Of a DNA stretch of 64,000 bases, positions 63,282-64,000 are shown piece after piece. A program made the translations under genes and the position numbers. The DNA lies in the NCBI RefSeq assembly GCF_000019185.1, contig NC_010334.1, positions 3,348,001 to 3,412,000 on the forward strand. The letters run 5' to 3'. Under the pieces are notes generated by a model. It made no database searches, was not told the origin of the DNA, and was given only the letters and a program-made list of their open reading frames with translations. Position 1 is the stretch's first letter. Every line of letters begins with the position of its first letter. This DNA is from Shewanella halifaxensis HAW-EB4. Lineage in GTDB: Bacteria > Pseudomonadota > Gammaproteobacteria > Enterobacterales > Shewanellaceae.

Positions 63282-63938
63282 TTACGCTTTATCGAGCCTT
63301 GCTGTAATGAATAGATCAGTCACCTCACCAATTGGGCTAGGCTGCAGCTTGCGCTTAAGTTCGATAATACTAAATCCAGCGGACTCTAATGCTGAGACAA
63401 GATCCGCGCCTCGGTGAAAATAGGTATACATCTTCTCGCCATCACCGGAAATATCTTCGCGCGGCGCTTGGTCACTTCCCTCCATGGTGCTTAAATAGAA
63501 CACACCATTAGCTGTAAGTCTTTGACTGGCATCATCGATTAAAGCTAACGCTTCATGCGGACTCAAATAAGGTAAACAGAAGCCACACATGATGGCATCA
63601 AATCGCTCATTCAACATATTAAGCTCGCGGCTATCGAGCAGTGCAACATCTGCCAGCGGGTTATTGTGCTGAGCGAGTATCAACATTTTTGGCGCAAGAT
63701 CTGTAGCAAGAATCGAAAGTTGTGGTCTTAGGCTTAACAGATAGCGAGTAATATTGCCCGGGCCGCATGCAAGCTCCAGCACTCTGGCATCTTGTTTTGG
63801 CAGTGCATTAATGAAAGGCTCGAATGTATCGATATACATGGCCAAATCCATATACTTATCTTGATATCGCTGCGCGAGTTTATCGAAGGTATTTACCGAT
63901 ACCTGATTTAGATCTAGTCGCTCAGTCTGATGTATCAT
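63282..63938 (-). CDS. SAM-dependent methyltransferase
   Basis: 218 residues from ATG 63938 (MIHQTERLDLNQ), preceded by GGGGAG; an upstream ATG at 63965 is less likely. A class I methyltransferase fold is shown by motif I VLELACGPGNITRYLL near residues 59-74, then LATDLAPKMLILA and DAIMCGFCLPYLSPHEALALI. The substrate is unknown. It converges with panP, and the 30-nt gap contains no clear terminator. The final 62 bases of the window are upstream of it and hold nothing recognised. Confidence 0.82.
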   Translation of the reverse strand: MIHQTERLDLNQVSVNTFDKLAQRYQDKYMDLAMYIDTFEPFINALPKQDARVLELACGPGNITRYLLSLRPQLSILATDLAPKMLILAQHNNPLADVALLDSRELNMLNERFDAIMCGFCLPYLSPHEALALIDDASQRLTANGVFYLSTMEGSDQAPREDISGDGEKMYTYFHRGADLVSALESAGFSIIELKRKLQPSPIGEVTDLFITARLDKA

Positions 63939-64000
63939 TGGTATCTCCCCGAAAGTTGATGACATGCCATATTGACCTTATATCACTCCGCAATGCTATA

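Overview
The window is chromosomal DNA of a Shewanella species. The evidence is a complete metal-reduction (Mtr) locus next to feoAB, FabV as the enoyl-ACP reductase, a PanP-type aspartate decarboxylase, and the sapBCDF / tig-clpP-clpX-lon-hupB-ppiD gene order. The presence of an 11-heme UndA-type cytochrome and five outer-membrane cytochrome genes in one locus points to a lineage other than S. oneidensis. I cannot name the species from sequence alone.

Layout. (1) 1-3427: sapB (truncated by the window edge), sapC, sapD, sapF, an ABC peptide/polyamine transporter, followed by fabV. (2) 5174-13661, minus strand: the protein quality-control block tig, clpP, clpX, lon, hupB, ppiD, with a heat-shock-like promoter before lon and a strong sigma-70-like promoter before hupB. 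(3) 13919-14219: a minus-strand tRNA operon (Pro-TGG, Arg-TCT, His-GTG) with a near-consensus, stringent-type promoter. (4) 14591-21400: housekeeping genes folD, cysS, ppiB, lpxH, a Yip1 family gene and glnS, with a repeat-rich element between folD and cysS. (5) 21573-24111: feoAB ferrous iron uptake. (6) 24541-43246: the extracellular electron transfer locus mtrD, mtrE, mtrF, an unnamed decaheme lipoprotein gene, undA, omcA, mtrC, mtrA, mtrB. It holds two periplasmic decahemes, two beta-barrel porins and five surface lipoprotein cytochromes. By motif count it encodes 71 CxxCH hemes (10+10+10+11+10+10+10). (7) 43760-46811: a membrane protein, a uracil-DNA-glycosylase-like protein, a CdaR family regulator and an orphan type IV prepilin. 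(8) 46896-58411, minus strand: an accessory island with a CS1/alpha-type chaperone-usher fimbrial operon (pilin, second pilin-like protein, usher, chaperone, tip protein, OmpA family protein), a very large lipoprotein of unknown function and an XRE-like regulator. (9) 58705-63938: a GntP family permease and glycerate kinase, panP, and a SAM methyltransferase.

How it works together. MtrA/MtrB/MtrC should form the trans-outer-membrane electron conduit; MtrD/MtrE/MtrF is the paralogous conduit. OmcA, UndA and the unnamed decaheme are alternative surface reductases. Terminators after the unnamed decaheme gene, undA, omcA and mtrB divide the locus into four likely transcription units. CRP-like sites precede mtrD, undA, omcA and mtrC, and a palindromic Fur-like site precedes omcA. 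The glycerate genes appear to have been separated from their probable regulator (cdaR) by the fimbrial island.

The most noteworthy observations are the unnamed decaheme that looks UndA-like in its first three domains and OmcA-like in its last, the mutually exclusive hairpins in the undA leader, the Fur-like palindrome at omcA, the duplicated 40-bp repeats between mtrE and mtrF, and the fimbrial island with its OmpA gene and giant lipoprotein.
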